From contig NZ_CP059164.1 of assembly GCF_013466985.1 (NCBI RefSeq), forward strand, positions 815,001 through 879,000: a stretch of DNA of 64,000 nucleotides, given 5' to 3'. The notes under the pieces are model-generated. The model was not told where the DNA came from. It saw nothing but the letters and a program-made list of their open reading frames with translations, and ran no database searches. Numbering within the stretch: position 1 is the stretch's first letter; each line of letters begins with the position of its first letter. The translations under genes and the position numbers were made by a program. This stretch comes from Nocardioides ungokensis. Its GTDB lineage: Bacteria > Actinomycetota > Actinomycetes > Propionibacteriales > Nocardioidaceae. Positions 45,215-52,631 of this stretch are shown piece by piece.

Positions 45215-46024
45215 CTAGTCGGTCGCGAGCCGAGCCGAGGTCGCAGCACCGGGGGCGAGCCCGGAGGTGCGCGGCAGGCTGTCGTCGGGGGTGGGCATGC
45301 GCTCGGCGGCCATCCAGCCGGCGAGGACCACCAGCCAGCCGACGATCACGTCGATGACCCAGTGGTTGCCGGTGCCGACGATGACCACGGCGGTGCCGGC
45401 GGCGTACGCCCAGGCGAAGGGCTTGATCCACGACCAGCGCGCGTGGCGCTGGACCGAGATGGCGACCCACAGGGCCCAGCCGGCGTGCAGCGAGGGGAAG
45501 GCGGCCAGCTCGTTGGTGAGGCCACCCAGTCCGCGCGGGGCCGAGGCGTCGGTGCTCCACCAGCCGTCGGCGGCGTGCAGGCTCAGCACGTCGACGTACC
45601 CCTGGATGAAGCGCGGCGGCGCGGTGGGGAGCAGCAGGTAGGCCACCAGGCCGAGGATCGTGGCGATGGCCAGCGCCCGGCGGGCCGGCACGTAGAACTG
45701 GCGCCCCATCCGGTAGAGCCAGAGCAGCACGGCGCCGGTGACCACGTAGTGCAGTGTGGCGTACCAGTAGCTGCCGATCAGGCCCAGCACGTCGTGGTCG
45801 ATGAAGAGCCGGTTGAGCGGCACCTCCCAGTGGATACCGAGGTTGCGCTCGATGTTGAGCAGGTCGCGCGCCCGGGCCATGGCCGGGTCCATGTCGGTGT
45901 CGGCGAAGAGCCGCGAGAGGCTGTAGGCCACCCACAGGGACAGCACCAGCAGGAGTTCGAGCACGCCGCGGACGATCCGCGGGTGCTTCTTGCGCATACC
46001 CGGGATCGCGGGGAGGCTCGGCAT
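45215..46024 (-). CDS. PAP2-family integral membrane protein
   Basis: About 269 aa from ATG 46024 (a longer form from TTG 46054 is possible). Five to six membrane segments. Phosphatase motifs of the inositol-phosphoceramide-synthase-like PAP2_3 branch: 'LLLPTAPPRFI', 'AAFPSLHAGWALW' with the first His, 'GTGNHWVIDVIVGW' with the second. Likely handles a lipid phosphate or phosphoinositol transfer at the membrane surface. It lies downstream of lexA after a hairpin, convergent with dinG. Confidence 0.85.
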   Translation of the reverse strand: MPSLPAIPGMRKKHPRIVRGVLELLLVLSLWVAYSLSRLFADTDMDPAMARARDLLNIERNLGIHWEVPLNRLFIDHDVLGLIGSYWYATLHYVVTGAVLLWLYRMGRQFYVPARRALAIATILGLVAYLLLPTAPPRFIQGYVDVLSLHAADGWWSTDASAPRGLGGLTNELAAFPSLHAGWALWVAISVQRHARWSWIKPFAWAYAAGTAVVIVGTGNHWVIDVIVGWLVVLAGWMAAERMPTPDDSLPRTSGLAPGAATSARLATD

Positions 46025-46087
46025 GGTCACGTGCTTAACTTTCCGGGACTTCAACGGGCGTGAATACCCAGTATGACCCGGAGAACC

Positions 46088-46116
46088 CCCTGAGGCAGGG
46101 CATTAAGCCCTCAGGG
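46088..46116 (-). terminator. Terminator after lexA
   Basis: CCCTGAGG / CCTCAGGG with a 13-nt loop directly abuts the lexA stop codon, in the direction of lexA transcription. Confidence 0.6.
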
Positions 46117-46890
46117 TCACATGCGTCGGAGGACCGCTGTGACCTTCCCGAGGATGGTCGCGTTCGTTCCGTCGATCGGATCGTAAGCCTCATTGTGCGG
46201 AAGCAGCCAAACGTGGCCGTCCTTGCGCTGGAAGGTCTTGACCGTCGCCTCGCCGTCGATCATGGCCGCCACGATCTCACCGTTCTCGGCCGTCTGCTCC
46301 TGGCGGATGACCACGTAGTCGCCGTTGCAGATGGCCGCGTCGATCATGGAGTCGCCCGAGACCTCCAGCAGGAACAGCTGCCCCTCGCCGACCAGCTGCT
46401 TGGGCAGCGGGAAGACGTCCTCGTAGCGCTCCTCGGCCAGGATCGGCCCACCGGCGGCGATCCTGCCCAGCACGGGCACGTAGGAGGCGGCGGGCATGGC
46501 GTCGCCGATGCCGGTCTCGTCGTACGACGTCTCCTCGGCCGCGGAGATCGACCTGCGGGCCGCCATCACCTCGGGCAGGAACACCTCGATGGCGCGCGGA
46601 CGGTTGGGGTCGCGCTTGAGGAAGCCCTTCTCCTCGAGGACCTTGAGCTGGTGGGCGACGCTGGAGGAGCTGGTCAGGCCCACGGCCTCGCCGATCTCGC
46701 GCATGCTCGGCGGGTAGCCGCGCCGCTCGATGGAGCCCTTGATGGTGGTGAGCACCCGCTGCTGACGCGGGGTCAGGCCGGTCGCGTCCGGGGGGCCGTC
46801 GGGCAGCTGCGCGACCTTGCCGGTGCCGGACTTCCCGGTGCCCGCCTTCCCGGCGCCAGACTTCACAGTGCCGGTCTTCTTCGTGGCCAT
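46117..46890 (-). CDS. lexA: SOS repressor LexA
   Basis: 257 aa from ATG 46890. N-terminal winged helix '[20 protein letters not shown]' and '[20 protein letters not shown]'. Self-cleavage site Ala146-Gly147 in 'GRIAAGGPI', with Ser181 ('VSGDSMID') and Lys218 ('EATVKTF') as the dyad. A 25-residue Lys/Gly/Thr/Ser-rich leader ('[16 protein letters not shown]') before the DNA-binding domain is unusual. An SOS box stands 83 nt upstream, so it represses itself. It shares its regulon here with the LysM gene at 49007. Confidence 0.98.
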   Translation of the reverse strand: MATKKTGTVKSGAGKAGTGKSGTGKVAQLPDGPPDATGLTPRQQRVLTTIKGSIERRGYPPSMREIGEAVGLTSSSSVAHQLKVLEEKGFLKRDPNRPRAIEVFLPEVMAARRSISAAEETSYDETGIGDAMPAASYVPVLGRIAAGGPILAEERYEDVFPLPKQLVGEGQLFLLEVSGDSMIDAAICNGDYVVIRQEQTAENGEIVAAMIDGEATVKTFQRKDGHVWLLPHNEAYDPIDGTNATILGKVTAVLRRM

Positions 46891-46972
46891 GCGGCTGCCT
46901 CCAGGTTCGCGACGGGCGGCCCGGGGACGCCCCGGGCAGGTGTCACCACCGTAGCCAAACCGGTCTGGTGAT

Positions 46973-46988
46973 TCAAACATCTGTTCGA
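46973..46988. promoter_or_regulatory. SOS (LexA) box of lexA
   Basis: TCAAACATCTGTTCGA matches the actinobacterial LexA palindrome TCGAAC-N4-GTTCGA with one mismatch. It lies upstream of lexA in its promoter region. Confidence 0.85.
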
Positions 46989-47017
46989 ACCGCGTGTCGC
47001 GCTTGTGGAGGAGCGTG

Positions 47018-47815
47018 TCAGTGGTCCGGGACCCACACGTACTGCGGCATCCGGCACACCTCGACGAAGCCCAGCCGCCGGTAGACCGGCAGGCCCATCG
47101 GGCTCGCGTGCAGGATCGACTCCCGGCACCCGCGGTCCCGGCCCTCGCGCATCATCGCCGCCGTCACGGCGTACCCGATCCCGCGGCCGCGCGCCGCAGG
47201 AAGCGTCGCGATGTTGTAGAGCCCGGCGGTGCGCCCGGTGACCCACAGCGTCCCGCAGGCGACCTGCTCGCCGTCCAGGGTCGCCATCGCGTTCACCACG
47301 TGAGCGGGGTCGAGCGCGATCACGTCGCGGATGGCCCAGGCCAGCTCGTCGGGGAACTCGAACCCCTCGCACATGACCCGGGCGACGTCGCCGGCGCCGG
47401 CGGTGGGGTCGGCGGTGGCGTCGAGGGCGATCTCGAGGCCCGGCACCGGCGGTGCGTCCGGGACGCCTCCCGTCAGGGGGACGTGCATGCCGGGCGCGTC
47501 CTCGCGGTGCATCCCGAGCCCGGCCAGCGCGCTGTCGAGGGCCTCCGACCACGTCGAGGGGCCGCACCACCACAGGAACGGCAGCCCCTGCTCCAGGAAC
47601 GGCGCCATCGTCGCGGCCGCCCGCTCCGGCTCGGTGCCGGGCGCGAACCGTGCACCGAACACCCCGTTGAAGAACGGGTGCGGAAGGCCGGACCGGAACG
47701 CGGTGACGTCCGCGTGCCGTTCGACGGTGACCCACGGGAGCGTCGTCAGGACGCGGTGGAACGCCGCGAGGTTGTCCTCGACGGGGGCCACGAGTGGGTC
47801 GGCGACCGGGCTCAC
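47018..47815 (-). CDS. GNAT-family N-acetyltransferase
   Basis: 265 aa from GTG 47815. The C-terminal half is a GNAT domain: '[20 protein letters not shown]' carries the acetyl-CoA pyrophosphate loop (R/Q-x-x-G-x-G/A), then '[20 protein letters not shown]'. The N-terminal half (about 120 residues) resembles a degenerate second GNAT fold. Substrate unknown. It sits between lexA and the LysM gene, which are close neighbours in mycobacteria, so it and the next gene look inserted. Confidence 0.8.
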   Translation of the reverse strand: MSPVADPLVAPVEDNLAAFHRVLTTLPWVTVERHADVTAFRSGLPHPFFNGVFGARFAPGTEPERAAATMAPFLEQGLPFLWWCGPSTWSEALDSALAGLGMHREDAPGMHVPLTGGVPDAPPVPGLEIALDATADPTAGAGDVARVMCEGFEFPDELAWAIRDVIALDPAHVVNAMATLDGEQVACGTLWVTGRTAGLYNIATLPAARGRGIGYAVTAAMMREGRDRGCRESILHASPMGLPVYRRLGFVEVCRMPQYVWVPDH

Positions 47816-47907
47816 GTCGGCAACGTACGCCGCTGCGGCCGGGCGCGTCAGGTGAATGGGTCCGGGTGGCCGAGCCTGCCGCTCCCTGGGTCTGCTTGAC
47901 TCCCGTC

Positions 47908-48723
47908 ATGTCGAGGACCGCCCCTCTCTCCGTCCCCACCAGCTGCGTCGTGACCGGGGGTGCCCGCGGGATCGGGCGTGGCATCGCCGAGCGGATGGTG
48001 GCGGGCGGCCACCTCGTCGTGGTGACCGACGTCGATGGGGAGGCGGCCGCCCGGACCGCGGCCGAGATCGGCGCCGTCGAGGGGCTCTCGCACGACGTCC
48101 GTGACCCCGAGGCGCACCGCGCTGCCGCCGCGGAGGCCGGCCGCCACGGCGTGCTCACGGCGTGGTTCAACAACGCCGGAGTCGGGGACGACGGCACCCT
48201 GGCCGACCTGTCGGAGGAGGCCGTACAGCGACTCGTCGGGGTCAACCTGATGGGCACCCTGTGGGGGATGCGCACGGCGATCGCGGCGTTCGAGGCGTCC
48301 GGACGCGGCGGCGACATCGTCAACACCGCGTCCCTCGCGGGCCTCGGCCCGGTGCCCGGCTACACGGTGTACGCCGCTACCAAGGCCGCGATCGTGTCGG
48401 CCTCGATGTCGACCGACGCCGAGACCGCCCGCGGCATCCGGGTGCACGCCCTGTGCCCGGACGGGGTGAAGACGGCGATGCTCGACGGCCAGGATCCGCG
48501 CGGGACGGGGTCGGCGCTCGTGCACTCCGGTGGCCGGATCCTCACCGTGGAGGAGGTGGCCGAGGAAGCGGTCGCCCTGCTCGGCACCCGCCGCGTGGTG
48601 CGCGCGGTCCCGGCCTGGCGCGGCGGTGTCATCCGCGCCTCGGCGCTGGCCCCGTCGGTGGCCGCGCGCGGCCTGGGGATGTTCGTGGCGCAGGGTCGCC
48701 GCGCGATGCAGCGCGACGCCTGA
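47908..48723 (+). CDS. Short-chain dehydrogenase/reductase
   Basis: 271 aa from ATG 47908. SDR motifs: 'CVVTGGARGIGRGIAERM' for the cofactor, 'VVTDVDG' (Asp after strand 2 suggests NAD), 'FNNAGVGDDG', 'DIVNTASLAGLGPVPG' with Ser, and 'YTVYAATKAAIV' with Tyr/Lys. The rest of the chain is less typical and the substrate is unknown. Divergent from the GNAT gene across 92 bp. Its 3' end is followed by the SOS-box region of the LysM gene. Confidence 0.83.
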   Translation: MSRTAPLSVPTSCVVTGGARGIGRGIAERMVAGGHLVVVTDVDGEAAARTAAEIGAVEGLSHDVRDPEAHRAAAAEAGRHGVLTAWFNNAGVGDDGTLADLSEEAVQRLVGVNLMGTLWGMRTAIAAFEASGRGGDIVNTASLAGLGPVPGYTVYAATKAAIVSASMSTDAETARGIRVHALCPDGVKTAMLDGQDPRGTGSALVHSGGRILTVEEVAEEAVALLGTRRVVRAVPAWRGGVIRASALAPSVAARGLGMFVAQGRRAMQRDA

Positions 48724-48796
48724 GCCGTCGCCCGGGTCGGCGATCTGGCCGGCGCCTGGCCGGCACCAGGCCGGCGATCGGGGCCGTTCGAATCGT

Positions 48797-48812
48797 TCGA
48801 ACAAATGTTCGT
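48797..48812. promoter_or_regulatory. SOS box 1 before the LysM gene
   Basis: TCGAACAAATGTTCGT, one mismatch to TCGAAC-N4-GTTCGA. First of three such sites in 84 bp of a gene-free 283-bp region. Confidence 0.8.
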
Positions 48813-48848
48813 GTCGCTCCTTGCCTCGTTCGAACACTTGATCTAACC

Positions 48849-48864
48849 TCGTACACATGTTCGA
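48849..48864. promoter_or_regulatory. SOS box 2 before the LysM gene
   Basis: TCGTACACATGTTCGA, one mismatch to the LexA consensus. Confidence 0.8.
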
Positions 48865-48880
48865 TCGAACGTCTGATCGA
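48865..48880. promoter_or_regulatory. SOS box 3 before the LysM gene, directly abutting box 2
   Basis: TCGAACGTCTGATCGA, one mismatch to the LexA consensus, starting on the very next base after box 2. Two LexA dimers could not bind this pair without touching. Confidence 0.7.
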
Positions 48881-49006
48881 TCCGGTGCTCGACCCGCTGG
48901 TCCAGACCGCCCGAGAGGGACTGTCGGTGGCCGCCGTTAGACATCGGTTCGACAGCAGATCGGCGTGACGACCCGAGGCTGACCGCCACTTCCCCAGGAG
49001 GTCCCG

Positions 49007-49369
49007 ATGAGCACCATGACCGCAACCCGCACATTCCGCCCCGCGATGCCGGCGCCGCGCCCCGCGCCGACCGGCCAGGTCCGGCTCACCCGCCGCGGCC
49101 GCCTCGTGGTCTTCGTGCTGGCACTGCTGGTCGTGCTCGGGCTGGGGCTCTACTGGGCCGCCGGCTCCGTGGCCACCGAGGAGCCCGGCACCCCCGAGCC
49201 GACCCGCGTGGTGATGGTCGGCACCGGCGACACCTTGTGGGGCATCGCCGCCGACATTGCCGACGACGGTGACGTCCGCGCCATGGTCGACCACATCGAG
49301 CAGCTCAACGCGCTCGACTCCGGGATGGTCGTCGCCGGCCAGCGCCTGCGCGTCCCGACGGGCGAGTGA
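49007..49369 (+). CDS. Membrane-anchored LysM protein, SOS-controlled cell-division inhibitor candidate
   Basis: 120 aa from ATG 49007, with AGGAGG 5 nt upstream. A basic Pro-rich cytoplasmic start, one membrane helix at about 33-53, then a LysM domain at 67-116 ('VMVGTGDTLWGIAADIADDG', 'LNALDSGMVVAGQRLRVP'). Architecture and position between lexA and nrdR match mycobacterial Rv2719c and resemble Bacillus YneA, SOS-induced proteins that delay division. Three LexA-type boxes upstream support the same control here. The division effect is inferred. Confidence 0.85.
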   Translation: MSTMTATRTFRPAMPAPRPAPTGQVRLTRRGRLVVFVLALLVVLGLGLYWAAGSVATEEPGTPEPTRVVMVGTGDTLWGIAADIADDGDVRAMVDHIEQLNALDSGMVVAGQRLRVPTGE

Positions 49370-49393
49370 CCGACACGCACCACTGAGACCTCC

Positions 49394-49463
49394 GCCAGCC
49401 GACTCGACCCCGGCTGGCGGGCCGGGGAAGACGAGGGGCGGGGCCTGGTGGCCCCGCCCCTCG
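49394..49463 (+). terminator. Double hairpin after the LysM gene
   Basis: Two perfect stems follow the stop: GCCAGCCG / CGGCTGGC (49394-49418) and a 14-bp stem CGAGGGGCGGGGCC / GGCCCCGCCCCTCG with a TGGT loop (49432-49463). The second is one of the strongest hairpins in the window. Confidence 0.85.
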
Positions 49464-49474
49464 CGGCGTTCTCC

Positions 49475-49576
49475 CGGTGGTTGAGGCGATGCACTGAGGA
49501 GGCGCGCCAGCGCCGTGTCGAAGTGTGCGAGCGCCGGTGGTTGAGGTGCGAGCGTCAGCGAGCCTCGAAACCCCCG
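49475..49576. repeat. Two copies of a REP-like intergenic element
   Basis: 'CGGTGGTTGAGG' occurs at 49475 and 49535. Each copy is followed by a GC-rich segment and a 'TCGAA' end, (49518 and 49565); the second copy closes as 'GAGCCTCGAAACCCCCGG'. The copy ends can pair. This resembles short palindromic intergenic elements common in Nocardioides-like genomes, with 'GGTGGTTGAGG...CCTCGAAACC' as the core. Together with the terminators it explains the gene-free stretch 49370-49638. Confidence 0.65.
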
Positions 49577-49638
49577 GCGACCCAGCCGCCGACAGCAATC
49601 ACCTTGTCGGGCGCGGGCCGACCCGCCATCCTCACCCC

Positions 49639-50064
49639 ATGGCCGGCTACTCGGGCACCCCACTGGTGCGCAAGCTCGGCATCAAGGACGCCCACATGGT
49701 CTTCCTCGACGCCGCCCCGGCCTCGGTCGACCTCGGCGACCTCGGCGCCGCCCACGTCGTACGCCGCCTGCCGCGCGCCGCGGACGTGACGCTCACCTTC
49801 CAGACCGACCTCGCCGCCCTGACGCGTCGGCTGCCGGTCCTCCTCGAGCGGACCACCACGGACGGGATGGTCTGGGTGTGCTGGCCCAAGAAGGCCGCAC
49901 AGCGTTCCGCCCGCAACCCCGACGGGCTCGTCTCGGACCTCGACGAGGGCCGGGTGCGCGACCTCGGGCTCGGGCTGGGGTTCGTCGACGTCAAGGTCGC
50001 GGCGGTCGACGAGGTCTGGTCGGGCCTGAAGTTCGTCAGGCGGCTGGTCGACCGGCGCGCGTGA
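49639..50064 (+). CDS. DUF3052-like small protein
   Basis: 141 aa from ATG 49639. 'MAGYSGTPLVRKLGIKDAHM', 'FLDAAPASVDLGDLG', 'GMVWVCWPKKAAQRSARN' and 'KVAAVDEVWSGLKFVRR' match the actinobacterial family usually annotated DUF3052. The trailing 'WPKKAA' and 'DEVWSGLK' blocks parallel 'LLTPKVG' and 'SKDWSATRL' of the protein at 14945, so the window may hold two distant members. Function unknown; cytoplasmic. Confidence 0.75.
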   Translation: MAGYSGTPLVRKLGIKDAHMVFLDAAPASVDLGDLGAAHVVRRLPRAADVTLTFQTDLAALTRRLPVLLERTTTDGMVWVCWPKKAAQRSARNPDGLVSDLDEGRVRDLGLGLGFVDVKVAAVDEVWSGLKFVRRLVDRRA

Positions 50065-50073
50065 GGTGGTGGC

Positions 50074-50427
50074 TCAGCGAGATGCGCGCCGGCCGCCGAC
50101 GGGGCGGGGCAGGTCGGGGGGAGTGGGCGTCGACGAAGCTGAGGCGCCGTGCTCGCGGAGCCGGTGCACGAGGCGGGGGATCAGCATCAGGGCGACGAAC
50201 AGGCAGGCGACCGCCCCGACCGAGGCCAGGGCCAGGAACCCCCAGGCGGCGGACTCGCCGCCGCGGGCAGAGCTCCCGAAGTCGATGGCGGCATAGACCA
50301 GGTAGCCCCACGCCACGACCGCCAGGGTGACCCCGGCCGCGAGCGCCAGCAGCGAAGGCTGCAGCCTCGACGGACGCTTGGCCGCCCGCCGCGGTGCTGC
50401 CCTCTTCCCCGACCCCACATGCGACAT
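50074..50427 (-). CDS. Small membrane protein, two helices
   Basis: 117 aa from ATG 50427. Basic N-terminus ('KRAAPRRAAKRPSR'), hydrophobic segments at about 29-50 and 62-86, then a basic tail with 'RLVHRLREHG' and a Pro-rich end. No family recognised. Divergent from the GAF/ATPase gene; the 121-bp gap holds both promoters. Confidence 0.65.
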   Translation of the reverse strand: MSHVGSGKRAAPRRAAKRPSRLQPSLLALAAGVTLAVVAWGYLVYAAIDFGSSARGGESAAWGFLALASVGAVACLFVALMLIPRLVHRLREHGASASSTPTPPDLPRPVGGRRASR

Positions 50428-50548
50428 TCTGACCGATGATCGCGGCGTTCGTGCGCTCGGGCTCGAACGAGTCGTCAGGACGCCGAAAGCCGTTGTCAAG
50501 GGCCTCATGGGCAGTCCTTTCCGGCCGCGCTGTCCTAGGCTGGCCCCC

Positions 50549-51577
50549 GTGGTGGAGGGTGCCCGCTCGTCGGTCGACGAGCCGATGACGCATGTCCCTC
50601 GCGCGCCGCTCGGACACCTCTCGCGGTTGGGGTTCGCGCTGCGCAGCGCCCCCGACGTCGACGACATCGCGCGCAACGTGATCGGCGACCTGGGGCAGCT
50701 CCCCGGCGTCGCCCGGGTCGGCCTGGCGCTCACCGAGGGCGGCGGCCGTCGGCTGCGGTTCGTGGCGACCGAGCGGGTGAGTCCCGAGGGGCTCGAGTGG
50801 TGCCACATCGACGCGTACGAGGACGTCCCGCTCACCGCGGTCGTCCGCAACGGCGAACCGGTGCTCGGAGAGCTCGACGCCCTCGAGCAGAAGTACCCCG
50901 ACCTGGTCGCCTACAAGCGTGACGAGGGCGTGGCGGCGCTGGCGGCGTGGCCGCTGCCCGGGACCGGTTCCCCGATCGGCGGGATCATCCTGTTCTACGA
51001 CGCCCCGCAGGCGTTCACCGAGCCGCAGCTGGGGCTGCTCGAGGCGGCAGCCCGCCGCGTGGCCGAAGCGGTGCGCCGGGTGCGGGTGACCGTCGGTCGC
51101 AGCCACGGCGACACCACCCCGGACGACCCGGCGGTGGCCGGCGAGGGGCGTCGCGCGAGCCTGCTGCTCGACAGCGAGCCCCGCTCCCCGGGTGCCGCGC
51201 GCCGGTTCCTGCGCGAGCAGCTGAGTGCCTGGCAGGTCGAGGGCGACGCGGTCGAGACCGCCCAGCTCTGCCTCTCCGAGCTGGTGACCAACGTGGTGAT
51301 GCACGCCCAGACCACCTCCCAGCTGACCCTCGACCTCGAGGACGACGTGCTCACGGTCGTGGTCCGCGACCTCGGTGGCTCCACCAGTGCCGGCGCCCCC
51401 GCTCCCAGCCCGCCGCCGGGGGAGGGGGACGACCCGCTGCGGGTCTACGGTCGCGGGCTGATGCTCGTCGACGCCCTGGCCGACCGCTGGGGCTCCGAGG
51501 TCGACACCACCGGCACCAGCGTGTGGTTCATCCTCGAGCTGGACGGCGGCCAGGCGTCGTCCCAGCAGACCGGCTAG
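50549..51577 (+). CDS. GAF-domain protein with anti-sigma-type ATPase domain
   Basis: 342 aa from GTG 50549; TAGGCT ends 7 nt before it, so a leaderless message is likely (ATG 50585 is an alternative). A GAF sensor (about 25-185: 'VGLALTEGGGRRLRFVATE', 'AALAAWPLPGTGSPIGGIILF') is followed by a histidine-kinase-like ATPase of the RsbW/SpoIIAB type (about 215-330: 'LCLSELVTNVVMHAQTT', 'VVVRDLGGS', 'YGRGLMLVDALADRWG'). Such proteins bind and hold sigma or anti-sigma partners. No PP2C or STAS domain is fused here and no sigma gene is adjacent, so the partner is elsewhere. Confidence 0.82.
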   Translation: MVEGARSSVDEPMTHVPRAPLGHLSRLGFALRSAPDVDDIARNVIGDLGQLPGVARVGLALTEGGGRRLRFVATERVSPEGLEWCHIDAYEDVPLTAVVRNGEPVLGELDALEQKYPDLVAYKRDEGVAALAAWPLPGTGSPIGGIILFYDAPQAFTEPQLGLLEAAARRVAEAVRRVRVTVGRSHGDTTPDDPAVAGEGRRASLLLDSEPRSPGAARRFLREQLSAWQVEGDAVETAQLCLSELVTNVVMHAQTTSQLTLDLEDDVLTVVVRDLGGSTSAGAPAPSPPPGEGDDPLRVYGRGLMLVDALADRWGSEVDTTGTSVWFILELDGGQASSQQTG

Positions 51578-51950
51578 GGGTCCGCCCGAGCCGATTCCGG
51601 GGCCGTGTCGACGACCCCAGTCCGAGGGTGCGACACACCACCCGAAATGACTATTTTCGGTTGCCCGCAGGCCGCTGACCTGCAGTTTCTCTGCACGCGG
51701 CCGACCGGCCCCCGGGTGTTGTCGCGTTCGCGTTGCGCTGCCCCGGATCGCGGCGTACGGTTACCACTACATCTAGTACTTACACCGGTGTAGTTATCCA
51801 CATCTAGTTCACAGAACGGGTGCGGAAGCCCCACAGGTGACCGGATGTTCTACACAGAATGACCCCCGATATCCACAGCCTCTCCACACCCGTCCGAGGG
51901 TGTTCGTGGCGAGCCCGGATGTCGGAACCGAGACGCGAGAGGGGGACCCG
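51578..51950 (+). other. Long regulatory region before nrdR
   Basis: 373 bp without a gene. The first half has no clear feature apart from a small 'CTGCAGTTTCTCTGCA' hairpin near 51679. The second half (51750-51900) is AT-richer than the window average and holds the NrdR-box pair and several 'TTATCCACA'-like A/T stretches. No cobalamin riboswitch core was found by eye. Confidence 0.6.
51766..51811. promoter_or_regulatory. NrdR-box pair around a perfect palindrome
   Basis: ACATCTAGT occurs at 51769 and again at 51800, exactly 31 bp apart (three helical turns), in the contexts ACTACATCTAGTAC and CCACATCTAGTTCA. Between them TACACCGGTGTA (51781-51792) is a perfect 12-bp palindrome. Paired boxes spaced by about three turns are the known layout of NrdR operators. 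They lie 140-180 nt before nrdR, so nrdR-nrdJ is probably autoregulated. Confidence 0.75.
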
Positions 51951-52457
51951 ATGCACTGCCCGTACTGCCGCAACACCGACACCCGGGTCCTGGACTCCCG
52001 CGTCGCCGACGACGGCGGCTCGATCCGCCGCCGGCGTACCTGCAGCTCCTGCGCCAAGCGGTTCACCACCGTCGAGCAGATGCAGCTGACCGTGCTCAAG
52101 CGCTCCGGTGCCACCGAGCCCTTCACCCGGGACAAGGCCGTCGCCGGCGTCCGGAAGGCCTGCAAGGGTCGCCCGGTCAGCGAGGACGACCTCGCCTGCC
52201 TCGGCCAGGCCGTCGAGGACGACCTGCGCAGCCAGGGGCTCGCGGAGTTCCCGGCCCACCAGGTGGGCCTGGCGATCCTGCGCCCGCTGCGCACGCTCGA
52301 CGAGGTGGCCTACCTCCGCTTCGCGAGCGTCTACCGCGCGTTCGAGTCGGCCGACGACTTCGAGGATGAGATCGCCATGCTGCGCGCAGAGCGCAGCGCG
52401 GTCCCCTCGAGCCCCGGCGAGCTGCTCGACGCCACCGCCTCGGCCCCACCGGGCTGA
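51951..52457 (+). CDS. nrdR: Transcriptional repressor NrdR
   Basis: 168 aa from ATG 51951, preceded by a GAGAGGGGG stretch. Zinc ribbon Cys3, Cys6, Cys31, Cys34 ('[17 protein letters not shown]', '[15 protein letters not shown]'), then an ATP-cone ('[20 protein letters not shown]') that senses ATP/dATP. '[19 protein letters not shown]' is the family end. It represses ribonucleotide reductase genes when dATP is high. It lies directly before nrdJ and after the NrdR-box pair. Confidence 0.98.
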   Translation: MHCPYCRNTDTRVLDSRVADDGGSIRRRRTCSSCAKRFTTVEQMQLTVLKRSGATEPFTRDKAVAGVRKACKGRPVSEDDLACLGQAVEDDLRSQGLAEFPAHQVGLAILRPLRTLDEVAYLRFASVYRAFESADDFEDEIAMLRAERSAVPSSPGELLDATASAPPG

Positions 52458-52631
52458 CCCAGACCGCCCGGCGCCCCGTTGTGGGGAAGCAGCGCGGCGC
52501 CGGGCGCACCACACCATCCACTGTCGGTGGTCGGAGGGATCATCAAGACAGCACCCCGCTTCAAGCTTTTCCGGCGACTGCCGGGCCAGATCAGAGACAC
52601 CACGACACGAGGGAACAGGGAGAGCGCACAC

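Noticed and set aside
48830..48845. A fourth LexA site (TCGAACACTTGATCTA) in the SOS region
   Set aside because: The left half is perfect but the right half GATCTA has several mismatches, so it was not called as a box.
51578..51950. Cobalamin riboswitch before nrdR/nrdJ
   Set aside because: Looked for because nrdJ needs B12; no B12-box-like core or matching stem arrangement was seen. NrdR boxes explain the region better.
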